Notes: a model not told the origin generated them from the letters alone. 64,000 nt of DNA from Adiantum capillus-veneris (GCA_014529385.2 CM043968.1:9796648-9860647); one strand, 5' to 3'; positions 32,976 to 45,335 are shown, counted from the stretch's first letter. Program-made: numbers and translations.

Positions 32976-32987
32976 GCTCTGATAACA
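32976..32987 (-). promoter_or_regulatory. Primer-binding site of the copia element
   Basis: The minus strand reads TGTTATCAGAGC, one change from the initiator Met tRNA complement. Confidence 0.75.
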
Positions 32988-32989
32988 AT

Positions 32990-33216
32990 TGTTGGAATTA
33001 GGGTTGCAGAGAAACACACACATCTTGGAGAAGACAAAGAAAGCTCAAAGCACACGATAGAGAGTGTGTTACTTAGTGTGCAATGGAAAGATAGATAGCC
33101 CTAGAGTGATGGACGTATATACAATGCACGAGGGAAAAAACCTCATAAAGAGGGAAAAATTGCCCCGACGGTCCTAGTGTGTTCACACACATCACTACCA
33201 CATGTATATGGTAACA
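32990..33216 (-). repeat. 5' LTR of the copia element
   Basis: It begins two bases from the primer-binding site and matches 28080-28306 over its whole 227 bp. Confidence 0.9.
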
Positions 33217-33642
33217 TATTATTCTTTTAAAGATGCTAGAGGGATACAAGGAACCTAGATTAAGGATAATATGAACCTTGTGAATGCTTACAATGCTACA
33301 CTAGAGTAAGCAAATGAAAATCCATTTTTAATGAACGATGTTTTTGTCTTATAAGACTCATTCTCTTTCTTTTATTGTGCACAAAATATAAGAAGTATGC
33401 ATTCTTAGGATCATGTTTGTGGTGACGACGTCTCCCAAACACCAAGTACAACTACTTGGAAGTATGATATAGACTAAAGAGCACACATGCTTGCGGCAGC
33501 TAAGTCTCCCAAGCACCAAATGGATAAATCATCCATTCTGGGTAAATGGATCCTCTACGTGCTAAGACACATGGACTAATGACTAGGCTTTATCGTCTCT
33601 ATCTTATAGACAAGGACGGCTATGATTTCAAGAGAGAGGTAA
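33217..33642 (+). pseudogene. End of chromodomain and 3' tail, array unit 1
   Basis: It resumes the host element after the copia insertion: YSFKDARG, then NMNLVNAYNATLE and a stop at about 33308. The tail ends in AAGAGAGAGGTAA before LTR2. The end of the protein matches the tail of the copy at 52867. Confidence 0.8.
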
Positions 33643-35187
33643 TGTCATAAAATATAATATCTAACTTTACCAAATGATTTTCTCATATCAAACTGATCAT
33701 TTAATATGGAAAGATAAAAGGGAAACAAGAGTTAGGATATAGATATGTGGTTCTAGACCTATGTCAACAGGGGACAGAAAGGAGAAATGGTTGCATCTCA
33801 ATAGGGGTCCAAAAGGAGACGGTCTACCAAAGAGCAATATGCAATGAATGCTTATAGATTTACCTCAACAAGGGACCAAGATGAGAGATGGTTACATCTC
33901 TATAGGGGTCCAAAATGAGATAGTCTTTCAAAGAGAAATGTGCATCTAATGGAGCTTAAAAGACCTTAGGGTTAGCTTCATTAAAGACCTCCAAAAGTTA
34001 GTGTTAAAAAGTCCTTTGACCTTAGGCAAGCTAAGGCTGACCTTGAGGTGGGAATCCTACTCAAGCATGAGGTGCTTGTCGGCTTGCTAACTAAAGTGCT
34101 TAATGTGTTTGTGGGAACCTTGCCCAATCTTGAGGTGATTCTCATGCTTAAATGACCAAGGTTCTTGGAGTGTTCAATTCAAAGTTAAACTCTCAAGAGG
34201 CATAAACGGTTTCCATGCTTAATTGACTAAGTGCTTGAAGTGTTCAATTCAAACCAAATGACTTAAGAAGCATAAAAGATACATGTCAAAATCCTCCACA
34301 TGTGCCCCTCATGATCTGCTTGAATCCTATTGGATACGCTTTAAACGGGTCCAATGAGAATTTAGATGCATAAAAATAAATAATTAAGTTCTTTCTCTCA
34401 AAGAGAAAAAAGAGGACACATGTCCAAATGATATAATTAAATAATACAAGAGAGAGAGAGGGGGGTGGGTGGACCAAGCTTGAGAGGGGATATACTCTCC
34501 CACACACACACACATTCTCTTATTTTGTGGAGTGCAAAGTACAAGAGCTCCATCTCCTTCTCCAAGCTTGTTGAGAAGTTGAGAGCCGACACCAACAATC
34601 TTGGCTATGGAATGCAAATCCAACCAAGAGCCATGATTCAATGCTTAAGCTAGCCATCTTCTTCATCTTGATTACTATGCTATTATGCTATGATAAGCAA
34701 GAAGAGTGATGATAAGTGAGAAACTATTTCTTTCTCCTATGAATGATTCTTCATCCTCTTCTCTACGAGGTCATTCCCCTCTAGCTCTCTCCACCTTCGA
34801 AGGTGTTTGAGGCCTTGGGATGGTTAATGCTTTTTGCAAAGTTTATCCATGATGCATGAAGCTTTCCATGTTCATAGCATCACCAAGGTCACAAGGAACA
34901 CAAAGATTGTATTGTACTAAGTCTCTCTTGATGGGAGAATCTATAATACAAACGCCTTTGGAGTGGGGATCGGCTCCAAGTAAATCCGGTCCTCAACTAT
35001 TGTCATGTTCTCTAATACTCTCTCTCTTGAAAAAGTATTGTTCATGCCAAGTTAATTAAGTACTATGTTTATGTTGCTACTATCAATTAAGTTCATCCTC
35101 TATGTTCTCAAAGTGATCTCACAAAAATGCTCACTTTAATTCTCTTAATTCTGCTATTCTCAAAGTTCATAGGCCATTTCCATTACA
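33643..35187 (+). repeat. LTR2, shared between array units 1 and 2
   Basis: It runs TGTCATAAAATA to CCATTACA, 1545 bp, preceded by a purine tract and followed by TGGTATCA, a decayed primer-binding site at 35189. It is complete by comparison with the LTRs at 50909 and 57687. It contains a (CA)n block near 34500. Confidence 0.85.
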
Positions 35188-36988
35188 TTGGTATCACCTC
35201 TACGAATGGATCACAAAGTCTCAAGAAATTCATGACACAAACCAAGCTTTGTTGACAAACAAATGAGATGGGCAATTTTTCTCATGCAATTTAAATTTCA
35301 TATTGCTCACATTGCTGGCAAGCACAATCAAGTGGTCGATGCACTTTCACAACAGGCAAGGATAAATGTGGTATCTATAGCAACTCACAATGATCTATCT
35401 TTTATGATAGATGAGTATGCTAGACCGAGACTTTAAGTACATAATTACAGCCTTTGTAGTAGGGAAGAAAAAAGAACCATTCACCTTGAAGGATGGTTAT
35501 CTTCCAAACGGAAATAGGTTATGTGTTACTTACCCATACAATAAGAAAGTCGTGTATGAATCCCAGGCTTCTCCTTTTGTGGGGAAACGAGGGATTCCAT
35601 AATCTACTCTTCATCGAGTACAAATGTATTTTTGTTGGTCTATCATGAAAAGTAAACATATAAGAGTATGTTTAAAAATACATGGTATACCAAAAAATGA
35701 AATTTGATCGAGGAAAGCATCTTGGATTGTTTTAGTTGACAAACTTAGCAAGAAAACACATTCTATGCCTATCAAAAAGACTATTACGGCACTTAATTTC
35801 TAGAAGGGTCTCTTTGAGAATCTAGGAAGTAGATTAAATTTCTCTTTCAGCCTATCATCCACAAACGAATGACCAGAGTGAAATGACAAATCTAATGATT
35901 CTTGAATCTAGTAAAAGACATTGTCATGGAAGTAGATCAACGTTCTCAATGAGAGAAGTACCTACGTCTTATAGAGTATGTCATAATGACATTGTACATA
36001 ATTGTATGGGGAAAGCCCCTTTTGAGGTTAAAGAGGGAAGATCAAAAAGTCCCTTACTACTTAAAGTATATGGGAAGACCTTCGCTGCTGCTGATGAATA
36101 TAGCCGAGATTCACAAGCATCTTTTCCAAAGATTAAAGAGATTATATCCATCTCAAAGCAAAGGCAAAAAGGGATGCTGCTAATAAGCACAGAAGAGGCT
36201 CAGTCTTGAAGGAAAATGATTGGGTCTTGCTAAAGTTTCTCAAGGCTCGTTCAAGGCATACTACGGGCAAGAATCCTACGGGCCATCAAGAGAATTATGC
36301 TAAACCAGCAAAAAGATACTATGTTCCTTTTAAAATTCTTAAGCCAATCAATGAGATGGCTTATCAATTAAAGTTTCCCAACCATTGGCTCATGCACAAT
36401 GTTTTCCTTGAGAGCTTACTTAGGCCTTACAAAGGAGAACCACCAAAAGAAGCAATAGTTACAAAACCTTCAAAAATGGAAGATCAAGAAGAAGTACTTC
36501 AATTTGAGTCCATCCAACGACATGAAGACAAGGTATTAAGAAACGGTAAGATTATTGGACGATATCTCATTAAGTTTAGGGATTATTCTTTTAAAGATGC
36601 TAGAGGGATGCAAGGAACCTAGCTTAAGGATAATATGAACTTTCTCAATGCTTACAATGCTACACTAGAGTAAGCAAATGAAAATGCTACACTCATTCTC
36701 TTTCTTTTATTGTGCACAAAATTTAAGAAGTATGCATGCTTAGGATCATGCTTGTGGTGATGACGTCTCCCAAACACCAAGTACAACTTGTCACTCTACT
36801 TGGAAGTATGATATGGACTAAAGAGCAAACATGCTTGTGATAGCTAAGTCTACCAAGCACCAAATGGATTACTCATCCATTCTGGGTAAAAATGGATCCT
36901 CTACCCACTAAGAAACATGGACTAATGACTAGGCTTTATCTTTTCTATCTCATAGTCAAGGACGACTATGATTTCAAGAGAGAGGTAA
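35188..36988 (+). pseudogene. Internal part of array unit 2: RNase H end, integrase, chromodomain
   Basis: Just after the decayed primer site the sequence enters RNase H (SLKKFMTQTK, about 35220). gag through most of reverse transcriptase is deleted. Integrase linker FTLKDGYLPNGNRLC is at about 35480. The catalytic core at 35600-35980 is heavily broken. The C-terminal frame 36206-36622 is long and clean: NDWVLLKFLKARSRHTTGKN, KRYYVPFKILKPINEMAYQ, then an acidic linker and a chromodomain (GRYLIKFRDYSFKDARGM). The purine tract is at about 36976-36986. Confidence 0.8.
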
Positions 36989-37770
36989 TGTCATAAAATA
37001 TTATATTTAACTTTACCATATGATTTTCTCATATCAAACTGATCATTTAATATGGGAAGATAAAAGGAGAGCAAGAGTAAGGATATAGATATGTGGTTCT
37101 AGACCTATGTCAACAGGGGACCAAAAGGAGAAATGGTTGCATCTCCATGCTTAATTGACTAAGTGCTTGAAGTGTTCAATTCAAACCAAATGACCTAAGA
37201 AGCATAAAAGATACATGTCAAAATCCTCATACAAGAGAGGGGTGGGTGGACCAAGGTTGAGAGGGGGTATACTCTCCCACACACACACACATTCTCTCAT
37301 TGTGTGGAGTGCAAAGTGCAAGAGCTTCATCTCCTTCTCCAAGCTTGTTGAGAAGTTGAGAGCCGACACCAACAATCTTGGCTATGGAATGCAAATCCAA
37401 CCAAGAGCCATGCTTCAATGATTAAGCTTGCCATCTTCTTCATCTTCATTACTATGCTATTATGCTATGCTAAGCAAGAAGAGTGATGATAAGTGAGGAA
37501 CTATTTCTTTCGCCTATGAATGATTCTTCTTCCTCTTCCCTACCCTCATTCTCTGCTAGCTCTCTCCACCTTCGAAGGTGTTTGAGGCCTTGGGAACTGA
37601 GGCTTGGGATGGTTAATGCTTTTTGCAAAGTTTATTCGTGATGCATGAAGCTTTCCATCTTCATAGCATCACCAAGGTCACAAGGAACACAAAGATGCAT
37701 AAAAATAAATAATTAAGTTCTTTTTCTCAAAGAGGAAAAAGAGAACACATGTCCAAATGATATAATTAAA

Positions 37771-37829
<59 letters not shown>

Positions 37830-38030
37830 GGACCGAGCTTGAGAGGGGGTATACTCTCCCCCACACACACACATTCTCTCATTGTGAGGAGTGCAAAGTG
37901 CAAGAGTTCCATCTCCTTCATCAGGCTTGTTGAGAAGTTGAGAGCCTACACCAACAATATTGGCTATGGAATGCAAATCCAACCAAGGGCCATGCTTCAA
38001 TGCTTAAGCTTTCCATCTTCTTCATATTCG
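36989..38030 (+). repeat. LTR3 of the array, rearranged and truncated
   Basis: It begins TGTCATAAAATA. At about 37695 it jumps back to an earlier part of the LTR, so the segment with the CACACACACATTCTCTCATTGTG block appears twice (37260-37440 and 37860-38010). A (GA)n tract of about 54 bases lies at 37774-37827. The LTR end is missing and LINE-side sequence begins near 38030. Confidence 0.75.
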
Positions 38031-38139
38031 TTTGTTTTATCTTTAGGACATATGCCTTGTCCCAAGATCCTAGCTATTCATGGATCTTGTAGATTCACTA
38101 ACCTTTCATTGTTTGACATTTTGTAAGTACATCAAGTTT

Positions 38140-40760
38140 TATTGATGTCTCTCTCTCTCTCTCTCTCTCTCTCTAGATGTAATAGATCAATGAAGCTAGA
38201 TGTAGGCGCATTTGAGGATAGCTTTAAGGGAAGAGACATTATTCTTTACTCAAAAATGCATCAGACTCCTGGCGGTACATTACCTAGAGTGAGGATATAC
38301 CATTGGGAGACTACTTGTAGATACTATGTGAGATCAACATATAGAGAACTAGGGTCAGGAGGTGTGGTAGTCCTATTCAAGGACAAGTTTCAACCCTTCA
38401 TTTGTATCGTTTGAAGAGATGATCAGGCCAAATATATGTGGGTCAGAGTGAGAACAGAGATAGGGAGGCCACTCTACACTGCAATATGCTATTTTTTCAA
38501 TCATGCAATGATACTTGGAGTTTGTCCACTATCGTACCTATCTTCAAGTCAAGGGACCCTATGGAGCCTGGGAATTACCGCACTATTATGATCGGACACA
38601 CATATGCACGGTTGTATGCATATATCCTTGAGCAACATTTGGGTAGATGGGCAGAGAGAGTACGGGCAGCAGGATAGGCGGGTTTCATGAGAGGTTTCTC
38701 TACTCTTGGTCATATTTCAACACTCAAAGCCATTATTGAGGAGGGGAGATCACGTGGGAGATGACTCTTTTGTTGCTTTGTGGATTCTCACAAAGCCTTT
38801 GATACAGTGCCCAAAGCTAGATTGATGCACTGATTGCATGAGATGGGGGTACGCAAAGAGTTGATTTGGGGGATCATGTACATACTCCAAAGAGGATTTT
38901 TGATTTGGTTCACTCCACTATTGGGGTGAAATAGGGCTTCCCTCTATCTCCTACACTATTTGGCACGTATGTGGATGAGGTTACTGACTACATTGAGAGG
39001 GATTGTCATAGAGGATCACAGTTGGCAAGGACATGGATCCCGCTATTGTTATTTGCTAATGATATTGTGTTGATTTCTAACTCCTCGGAGGGCTGGAGGG
39101 GATGCATCATCATTTAGATGCTTTGTACACATTTTTCCACAATAGTGGATCGTTTGTTAACTTGGAGAAAACCAAAGTTATGGTGTTTCACACCATGCCA
39201 CAGTGGGTCAGGAGGTCAACACCCATTTTTGCATATGGACAAGAGACAGTGGAGTGTAAAAATGCATACACCTATCTTGGGGTAGTCTTTGGTGGACCAA
39301 TGTTTTCATTGAGGAGAGTAGTAGAGACTAGATTGACAAGAGCTTATGCAACCTTGGGAGGATCATAGAAGATGTGTTTGCAGGTTCAATTCTAGGAACC
39401 TTGAACAAAGTTGTGCCTTTTTGACACTCTAATGGCTTCAACTATACTTTATGTGGTTCAAATTTGGGGACCCTTAGTGGACCACCTAGCAGATCCGGTA
39501 GCACTGATGGATGGAGATGTATGGAGAGGCCTCTGGTTTCTATGATCTCTCAATGCCACATGAGATTATTCAAGTCAAGCTAGCTGATGCCCCTCTCGTA
39601 GTTGAGTCCCTTACTAGATCAATTTCCTTCATGCATAATTTATGGACCTCCCTGAGATAGATATGCTTAGCTAGCCCTTGACTCATTCCAACAGCTAGTG
39701 TTACGCGGGGTCACAACATGTTGGTATGGGTAGATGACATCATGGTTTCATTCACATGGCTTCAGCATGGATAGACTGCCCCGATTCCAGTACTCCTTGG
39801 ATATACCCTCCCTTTCTCTCACACAAACAGAGATCACTAGACTTATACGCCAGGATTTGATTCAACTAGATACCAAAATCACATGGATACAAACGATACA
39901 AGGGTTGGGCAACGAAGCTGGATTTCTATGGAGAGAATCTTCTCCAACTAACATAGGATGGAGATGTGATCAGACCGGCCTATATGGACACTAATTTATC
40001 CTATGGGAATACGATGTGCTATTGGTCATATGCGCACATCATCTCATCAGCTAGAGATTGAGACTAACAGATTTAGAGAGTACTAGCAGAATCCAGGATA
40101 TTACATTTGTGTCATATAGATCCAGAGACAGAGTTATAGCACATTTTTCATTGTCCAATATACTATCTATTTAGAAAGGGAATTGTACCATTGGCCAGAG
40201 TCATGAGATATATGGATTAGAGATGCCTTGGGCCGCTTTTGCTAGAGCTGCACATACACAAGGAGAATCTTTTGAGGAGACAAGGTAGTGGGAGACATTC
40301 ATAGAGGGAGATCACTGACTTCTTTAGTGCAGGGACTAGGTAGTCAGTTGAGAAAGCTTCACAACAGACTTTAGAGCCCACCTATACCAGAGGTATATTA
40401 GTGGACATAGCCATTGAGCTTGAGAGAGCTAGACGCCCACGTCTATGAGGGCGACCACAACATTAACGGAGGCTCCATTAGAGGATCAAGACTATTCTAA
40501 CCCAACAAAGGAGATGTCTAGTATGACTAATTACAGAGGTGGACATTGAAGCTCTTCAACAAACCGATTCAATACAAAGGAGATGTCTAGTATGACTAAT
40601 TACAGAGGTGGACATTGAAGCTCTTCAACAAAGGATCAAGACTATTCTAACCCAACAAAGGAGATGTCTAGTACGACTAATTACAGAGGTGGACATTGAA
40701 GCTCTTCAACAAACCGATTCAATGCTTTCTCAAAAAATATATGATGTCGTGCATCCAAGT
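38140..40760 (+). mobile_element. LINE (non-LTR retrotransposon), decayed
   Basis: The plus strand shows the end of an endonuclease-like domain (VVVLFKDKFQPFICIV near 38370), then a LINE reverse transcriptase. Blocks: WSLSTIVPIFKSRDPMEPGNYRTI (38515-38580), AGFMRGFSTLGHISTL, FVDSHKAFDTVPKARL near 38780, and FANDIVLIS near 39055, where the catalytic FADD has Asn for its first Asp. NLEKTKVMVF and TYLGVVFGG follow. The C-terminal part to 40760 is broken and holds tandem repeats. There are many stops. No 5' UTR or poly(A) end could be fixed, so borders are approximate. Confidence 0.85.
40482..40722. repeat. Tandem repeats in the LINE C-terminal region
   Basis: A 92-bp unit starting AGGATCAAGACTATTCTAAC (40482-40573) recurs at 40631-40722, with a partial copy between them (about 40574-40630). 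Confidence 0.9.
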
Positions 40761-42050
40761 GAGATTTGACGATGATTTTAGTTTGACAATATTAGTCTTT
40801 TAGTTTAGTCTTTCACTTCTAATTCATTTTATTTTTGTACCCAGACATTGGATAAGATCCACAAGGATTGTATCAGTTTGGTCTCATAGGTCATTATGGG
40901 GGATCAAATTGCTCGGACACATCTCAGAGTGTGACTTACCGCCTCTGGCATGTTGACAGGTTACTGAGTGCTTTTTGCTTGCAAAATATGCATGGAATGT
41001 TAGGTGGTTTGACAGACTATAGATTTTTTAGAAGAAGTTACTTAATATAATTTTATCAATCCTTTGAGGAGCAAGTGCATACTCACATGGTTGAGATTGA
41101 TGGAAGTCAATTTATGCATAACTCTTGCATTTCATATGAAGCGCCAAAGAAGCATATTTTCTCCAACATTATAATGAAGATTCTCAATGTATACAAGGAA
41201 GAATGACTTTAGGTGTCGAATGCATAAACATAAATGTTGACTCATTGAATACCATGCTAGTTCTCTATTTGGATGTAAACCTGGATGAGGGTTTGCATTA
41301 CACAGCCTCTTGCTTACAATGAAGCAAAGTCTTTGCTAAATAGTTGAGTCCATATATGTGTCTCATGCAACATCACTGCAAGATTATGAGTAAAGAGGGA
41401 GAGAGGTCAATTATCATGTGGTGGTGCTGGTATCGCAAAGAGACCACTGACACCTTTGCTTCTCAAAATTCTCTTTTGTTGAAACTCCTTCATGTTATTC
41501 AATTATGGTATCAATGTGTGTGACACACTTAGGAACATCGGGGCCCTTTTCTCACTTGCTAGAAGGTTTTTGAGCCCCAGCTTGTATGTACGCCCATCAC
41601 TCTAGGGCAAGCCTTATATTTTTATTATTAGATAATACCTACTCTTGTGATGTGTGCCCTTGACTTGCTCCTTCATCTTCCCCATCTTTGCATGCCGCAT
41701 TCCTATAGCAAGTGGATTTCCAACAATATGGAAGCATGTTTCACATCCCAACCATTGTCACCAACACCCTTCTGGCTCACTTTCCAAATTGTGGTGATTG
41801 TTGGTGAGCATTCACATGGTGACCTAACCTTCCAGGAGGCTAGTAGAGCTCAACATCATTTTGAGCTCCATGCAATTTTATCCTTTTGTGCAAGTTTTTA
41901 ATAGTGCAACTTTTTGTGAAACACCGACTTTGTAGCCTTTTGTGGGTTGTGCTACATATGGGTCAATTTTGTGTTATTTTTCCTACATGCATGCAACTTT
42001 TGCATTAGGTATAGTCACCGATAAGGCTGACAAAAATTATGGTTTTTGCA
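40761..42050. other. No gene recognised
   Basis: The first 120 bases may be the LINE 3' end (T-rich, ending near ATCCACAAGG). The rest shows no supported feature. Confidence 0.45.
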
Positions 42051-42055
42051 TGTTG

Positions 42056-42345
42056 TAACTTGAGGATAAACTAGATGGGAACAACTACCCACTTTGGGAA
42101 TACATGATGAAAAATCTTCTTGTTGTTGCAAAGGGCATTTGGAATATAGTGCAGGATTATGATGTAAGACCACGCTCTAAGAATACAAATTCTATGAATA
42201 TAGGTTCTGTGGATGATGGTCTAGCTTTTATTACTCCTACTGCTAGAGTTGCTTTGCCTACAATTGAGCATGCATGTTGGGATGCTAAGGATGTGCAAGC
42301 TCATGTTTTGATTGCGCTTTCTGTGAAGAATTTTAGTTGGTGTGC
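42056..42345 (+). pseudogene. Ty1/copia gag fragment
   Basis: The plus strand reads LDGNNYPLWEYMMKNLL, KGIWNIV and later ALPTIEHACWDAKDVQAHVLIAL. These match the opening of Gag in the element at 32675 downward, which has DGDNYPMWAYMM and TEQSCWDVKDAHTHALIVL. The frame is open over most of this piece but there is no LTR or downstream coding part. Confidence 0.8.
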
Positions 42346-42555
42346 TCTTAGTGTAATATGCAATAAAAGTCTCAAACATAGAAGAAAAGGGACACCAACA
42401 AGACAAAAAGACACAATGAAACACTACACAAAGACAGACAAGAACCAATAGTACTATTTACAATGCTCCAACTACACAATGTGCCTTGGTGACACTCTTA
42501 GGCCTAAGACAAAAATTTGACAATACACAGCAATAGTGACAAAAGTGAATGATGT

Positions 42556-42557
<2 letters not shown>

Positions 42558-42619
<62 letters not shown>

Positions 42620-42641
42620 CCCCCCCCCCTCCCCCCCCCCC
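42558..42641. repeat. (CT)n tract followed by C-runs
   Basis: About 58 bases of CT are followed by two near-pure C runs (42616-42641). Frames through it are artefacts. Confidence 0.9.
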
Positions 42642-43084
42642 AAAGGACTATTGTGCTCAAGGTGATGGTATGATGCTTAGGTGATGGTGGTGTGCAAGGC
42701 TCACTCTAGCTCAAGTGCATACACAAGGCATAGGGTGTCTAACATGAGGTAAGGCAAGGTAAGGTTTTTGGAGGTAGATACATGGTTGGGAATATCCAAG
42801 AAAAGGCTAGGAATATCCTAGGGAAGGAACATTGATAGTGCAAACAAGTTGAGAGGCCAAGGTGGAGACCTACCTACCGCACACCCGCATCCAACTAAGC
42901 GCCCCATAGCCATGTGGTGGAGAAGAGGAGCTCATGGAAATATCTTTGTCCCACTACACGGTGGGGTATTTGCTATTGTAGGTGGTGGTGCCCATCTCCA
43001 TGGTTACTGGGATGTGGCTCTACCTGCATCTAGTGTAAATCCCTAGGGGGTTTTCTCCTAAGGGATGTCTTTGGGATAAAAGGT

Positions 43085-43330
43085 AGAAACTTGGAGAGGA
43101 ACTCCATCATGCTTTGGAGAGGGAAGTCCACCTTCGATGTAGAAGTATCACCTCGATGGGGAAGTCCAATAGGCACCACCATGCCTTAGGGACAAAGTTA
43201 CCAAGTTCAACATGCCTTAGAGAGGAAGTTCGACACACCCCACCATGCCTTGGAGAGGAGCCTGACCTACTTCAAAGAGGAAGCTTGACCTTGGGAAGGA
43301 AGTCCAACATGCTATCTTGTAGCCTATAGC
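43085..43330. repeat. Degenerate tandem repeat (CATGCCTTGGAGAGGAAGTTC type)
   Basis: Variants of CACCATGCCTTGGAGAGGAAGT(T/C)C recur about every 40-50 bases, with changes. It could be an old minisatellite. The reading frame across it has no recognised domain. Confidence 0.5.
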
Positions 43331-43662
43331 CTATATCTTTGTTGAGACTGCAAAGTGGAGCTAATGGAGAAGGAACCATAGAAAAATTTATCTATTGGGA
43401 AAAAGGAACTAAAGAACACTTTGTAATGGAGATGAGATGTGATTGTTACGGTTTATGCATCTCAATTGGATGCCCAATGTGATCATATTATTTATTTTGT
43501 ATTTTAGGTATTTATTTTACTTATTTGACATGGTAATAAGTTAAGCGATTCCTAAGGGTGGTACTATTCATTGCCTTGGTTGGTTAGTTCGAGCAACTCT
43601 CTTGCTTTCTCTCTCATGCATTCTCTCTCTAACTCTACACTTTTGCAGTGTCAACTTTGACA

Positions 43663-43674
43663 TGGTAGTAGAGC
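43663..43674 (+). promoter_or_regulatory. Possible retroelement primer-binding site
   Basis: TGGTAGTAGAGC matches the tRNA-Met complement at 10 of 12 bases and directly follows TTGACA, an LTR-like end. An LTR to its left cannot be bounded. Confidence 0.35.
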
Positions 43675-43679
43675 TTGTT

Positions 43680-44900
43680 GCTTGTTGATTGTGGGAGAGG
43701 GACACCATGAAGAGGAAAAAAGGATAAGATTGAGATCGTTGAGGAGGATCAGTTGGTGGCAACAATTTGAAATGCCACCAAAACCTCCTCTAAGCTCGAA
43801 AAGGCATGCGGAGCCTCTCAAAGAGATTTTCAAAGAGATTTCCCAGAAATCTTGCTCCCACTCTCAGGATGAGTCAACCTCACTTATTTCTGTTGAAAGT
43901 GTAGTGAATAATATTTTCCAATAGATCTTTGTATAATCACCTTTAAGTAGATGGGCCATTTTGTAGCACTCTCTCTATCCGTCTAGTCACATTCATGGAG
44001 GGCACCTCACAACCATGCCTATTGAGTCCTACATGATATCCTATCCTCCAACTCCCTTCATAGACTACAAGAGTTCAAGGGTGAGTGCTACAATCTATGG
44101 AAAAATGTTCTTAGGTATCATAATATATGGGGCGCTCAAGTATCCTACTCCTACTTGATTACATGATGAAGTCCCTTGGGCTACTACCCATAAGGAATGT
44201 CCCATTCATTGTCACTTTGGTAGATTAGTATAAGGTGAAGCCTAGGAGAGTAGTTGAATGGGTGCCTTTGGTGGTTCTAGAGTTTACATCTAATCTAGAT
44301 TTTGTGATAGTGCGTCTTCCATAGGTAAAGGATGAATTCCCTCTACTTATAGGTAGACCCAAGTTATGACATGTAAGAGCACTTAATGGCTGGGGTAATG
44401 ACTCTATGTGGGTGGTTACCACTGTAGTAAATGGCAAGAAATAGTTAAAGTTGGAAAACGTGCAACTTTTAATGATACAACCGAGGAGCAAGTTCTCGAG
44501 AATGAGCATAAATTGCTGCAATGACTAGAGGCAGCTAGGGAAGTCCCTTGCTTCATGGTTCACACCTCCTTAGAGAAGGAGCTGTTGGTTTCAAACTCCA
44601 TCTTCGTGGACATATCACTCCTAACATTCAAAGGCACACAAGATAATGCTGAAGATGAGAAAATAATAGCACATACGACCAATGGGGTTGTGGAAACAAG
44701 CTGGTAGCCTCATTGTGGTAACAAGTCTCCACTCCATTCCTCTTCATCTTCCTCATCTTACAATGCTTCCATCCATGACCACCAAGGCAAGGGATCAAAA
44801 ACTGGTTGAACTTGCCTTGGAAGAAACTCTTTGAACAAATGGTTTCACGATAAATTGGAGGATTTTCAGTTTGACTAGATTCTTGCTATCAAGTTGAGCA
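43680..44900 (+). other. Possible decayed retroelement internal region
   Basis: It follows the possible primer site at 43663. Pieces of open frame are present (43682-43924, and about 44440-44520) but no named domain was recognised. It could be a gag of a family not otherwise seen here, or unrelated sequence. Confidence 0.25.
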
Positions 44901-45019
44901 TCTCAAGCAGGTAAGTGGTAGCCCCAAGACTCAAACCAGTCACAAAACTAGTATCATGACCTAGTCAAACAAGTCAACATGGGATTGAATGCAGCATGAC
45001 CAATTCTCCTAGTTGCAAA

Positions 45020-45335
45020 GCTATAAGAACACCCTCACCCAACCTCCCTACCATCGACCTCTCACCCCACCGTATCTTTCTCCCCCACTCTCACCCAACC
45101 ACTCTTTCTAGTTCCTCCTAACCTTGACCTCTCACCCCACCTCCCACCCTTGACCTTGCTTCCCACCTTCAACCACATTAGACCTCTCTCTCCCAACAGC
45201 ACTCAACTTACTGCCCTACCCTCACCCTACCTCTCCTCCCAACCTCACCCCACCATCTTCTCCTCTTTCAACCTCTCTCCCCCACTCTCACCCAACCTTT
45301 CTCACTTTTCCCTCCCACCTCACCCCACCTATCCC
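45020..45335. repeat. Pyrimidine-rich degenerate minisatellite
   Basis: Variants of CTCACCC(A/C)ACC and CCTCTCACCCCACC recur throughout. The strand asymmetry is extreme (C and T). No gene is inferred. Confidence 0.8.

Larger units (their letters stand above)
28080..33216 (-). mobile_element. Ty1/copia retrotransposon, nearly full length, inactive
   Basis: It is 5137 bp with 227-bp LTRs at 28080-28306 (3') and 32990-33216 (5'), both starting TGTTGG and ending GGTAACA in plus reading. It sits in the chromodomain of array unit 1, flanked by GATTA and TATTA, a 5-bp duplication with one change. The uninterrupted site (GGGATTATTCTTTTAAAG) is preserved in unit 2 near 36577. On the minus strand the order is gag, protease, integrase, reverse transcriptase, RNase H, the copia order. 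The LTRs differ at about 14 of 227 sites by hand count. Confidence 0.92.
26296..38030 (+). mobile_element. Tandem array of family D: LTR-internal-LTR-internal-LTR
   Basis: Plus-strand order: a 3' tail with purine tract (26296-26394), LTR1 (26395-26870, truncated), internal 1 (26871-33642, holding a copia element), LTR2 (33643-35187), internal 2 (35188-36988), LTR3 (36989 to about 38030). LTR2 serves both as 3' LTR of the first and 5' LTR of the second unit. Such arrays arise by unequal exchange between LTRs. Both internal parts lack gag, protease and reverse transcriptase. Confidence 0.8.
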
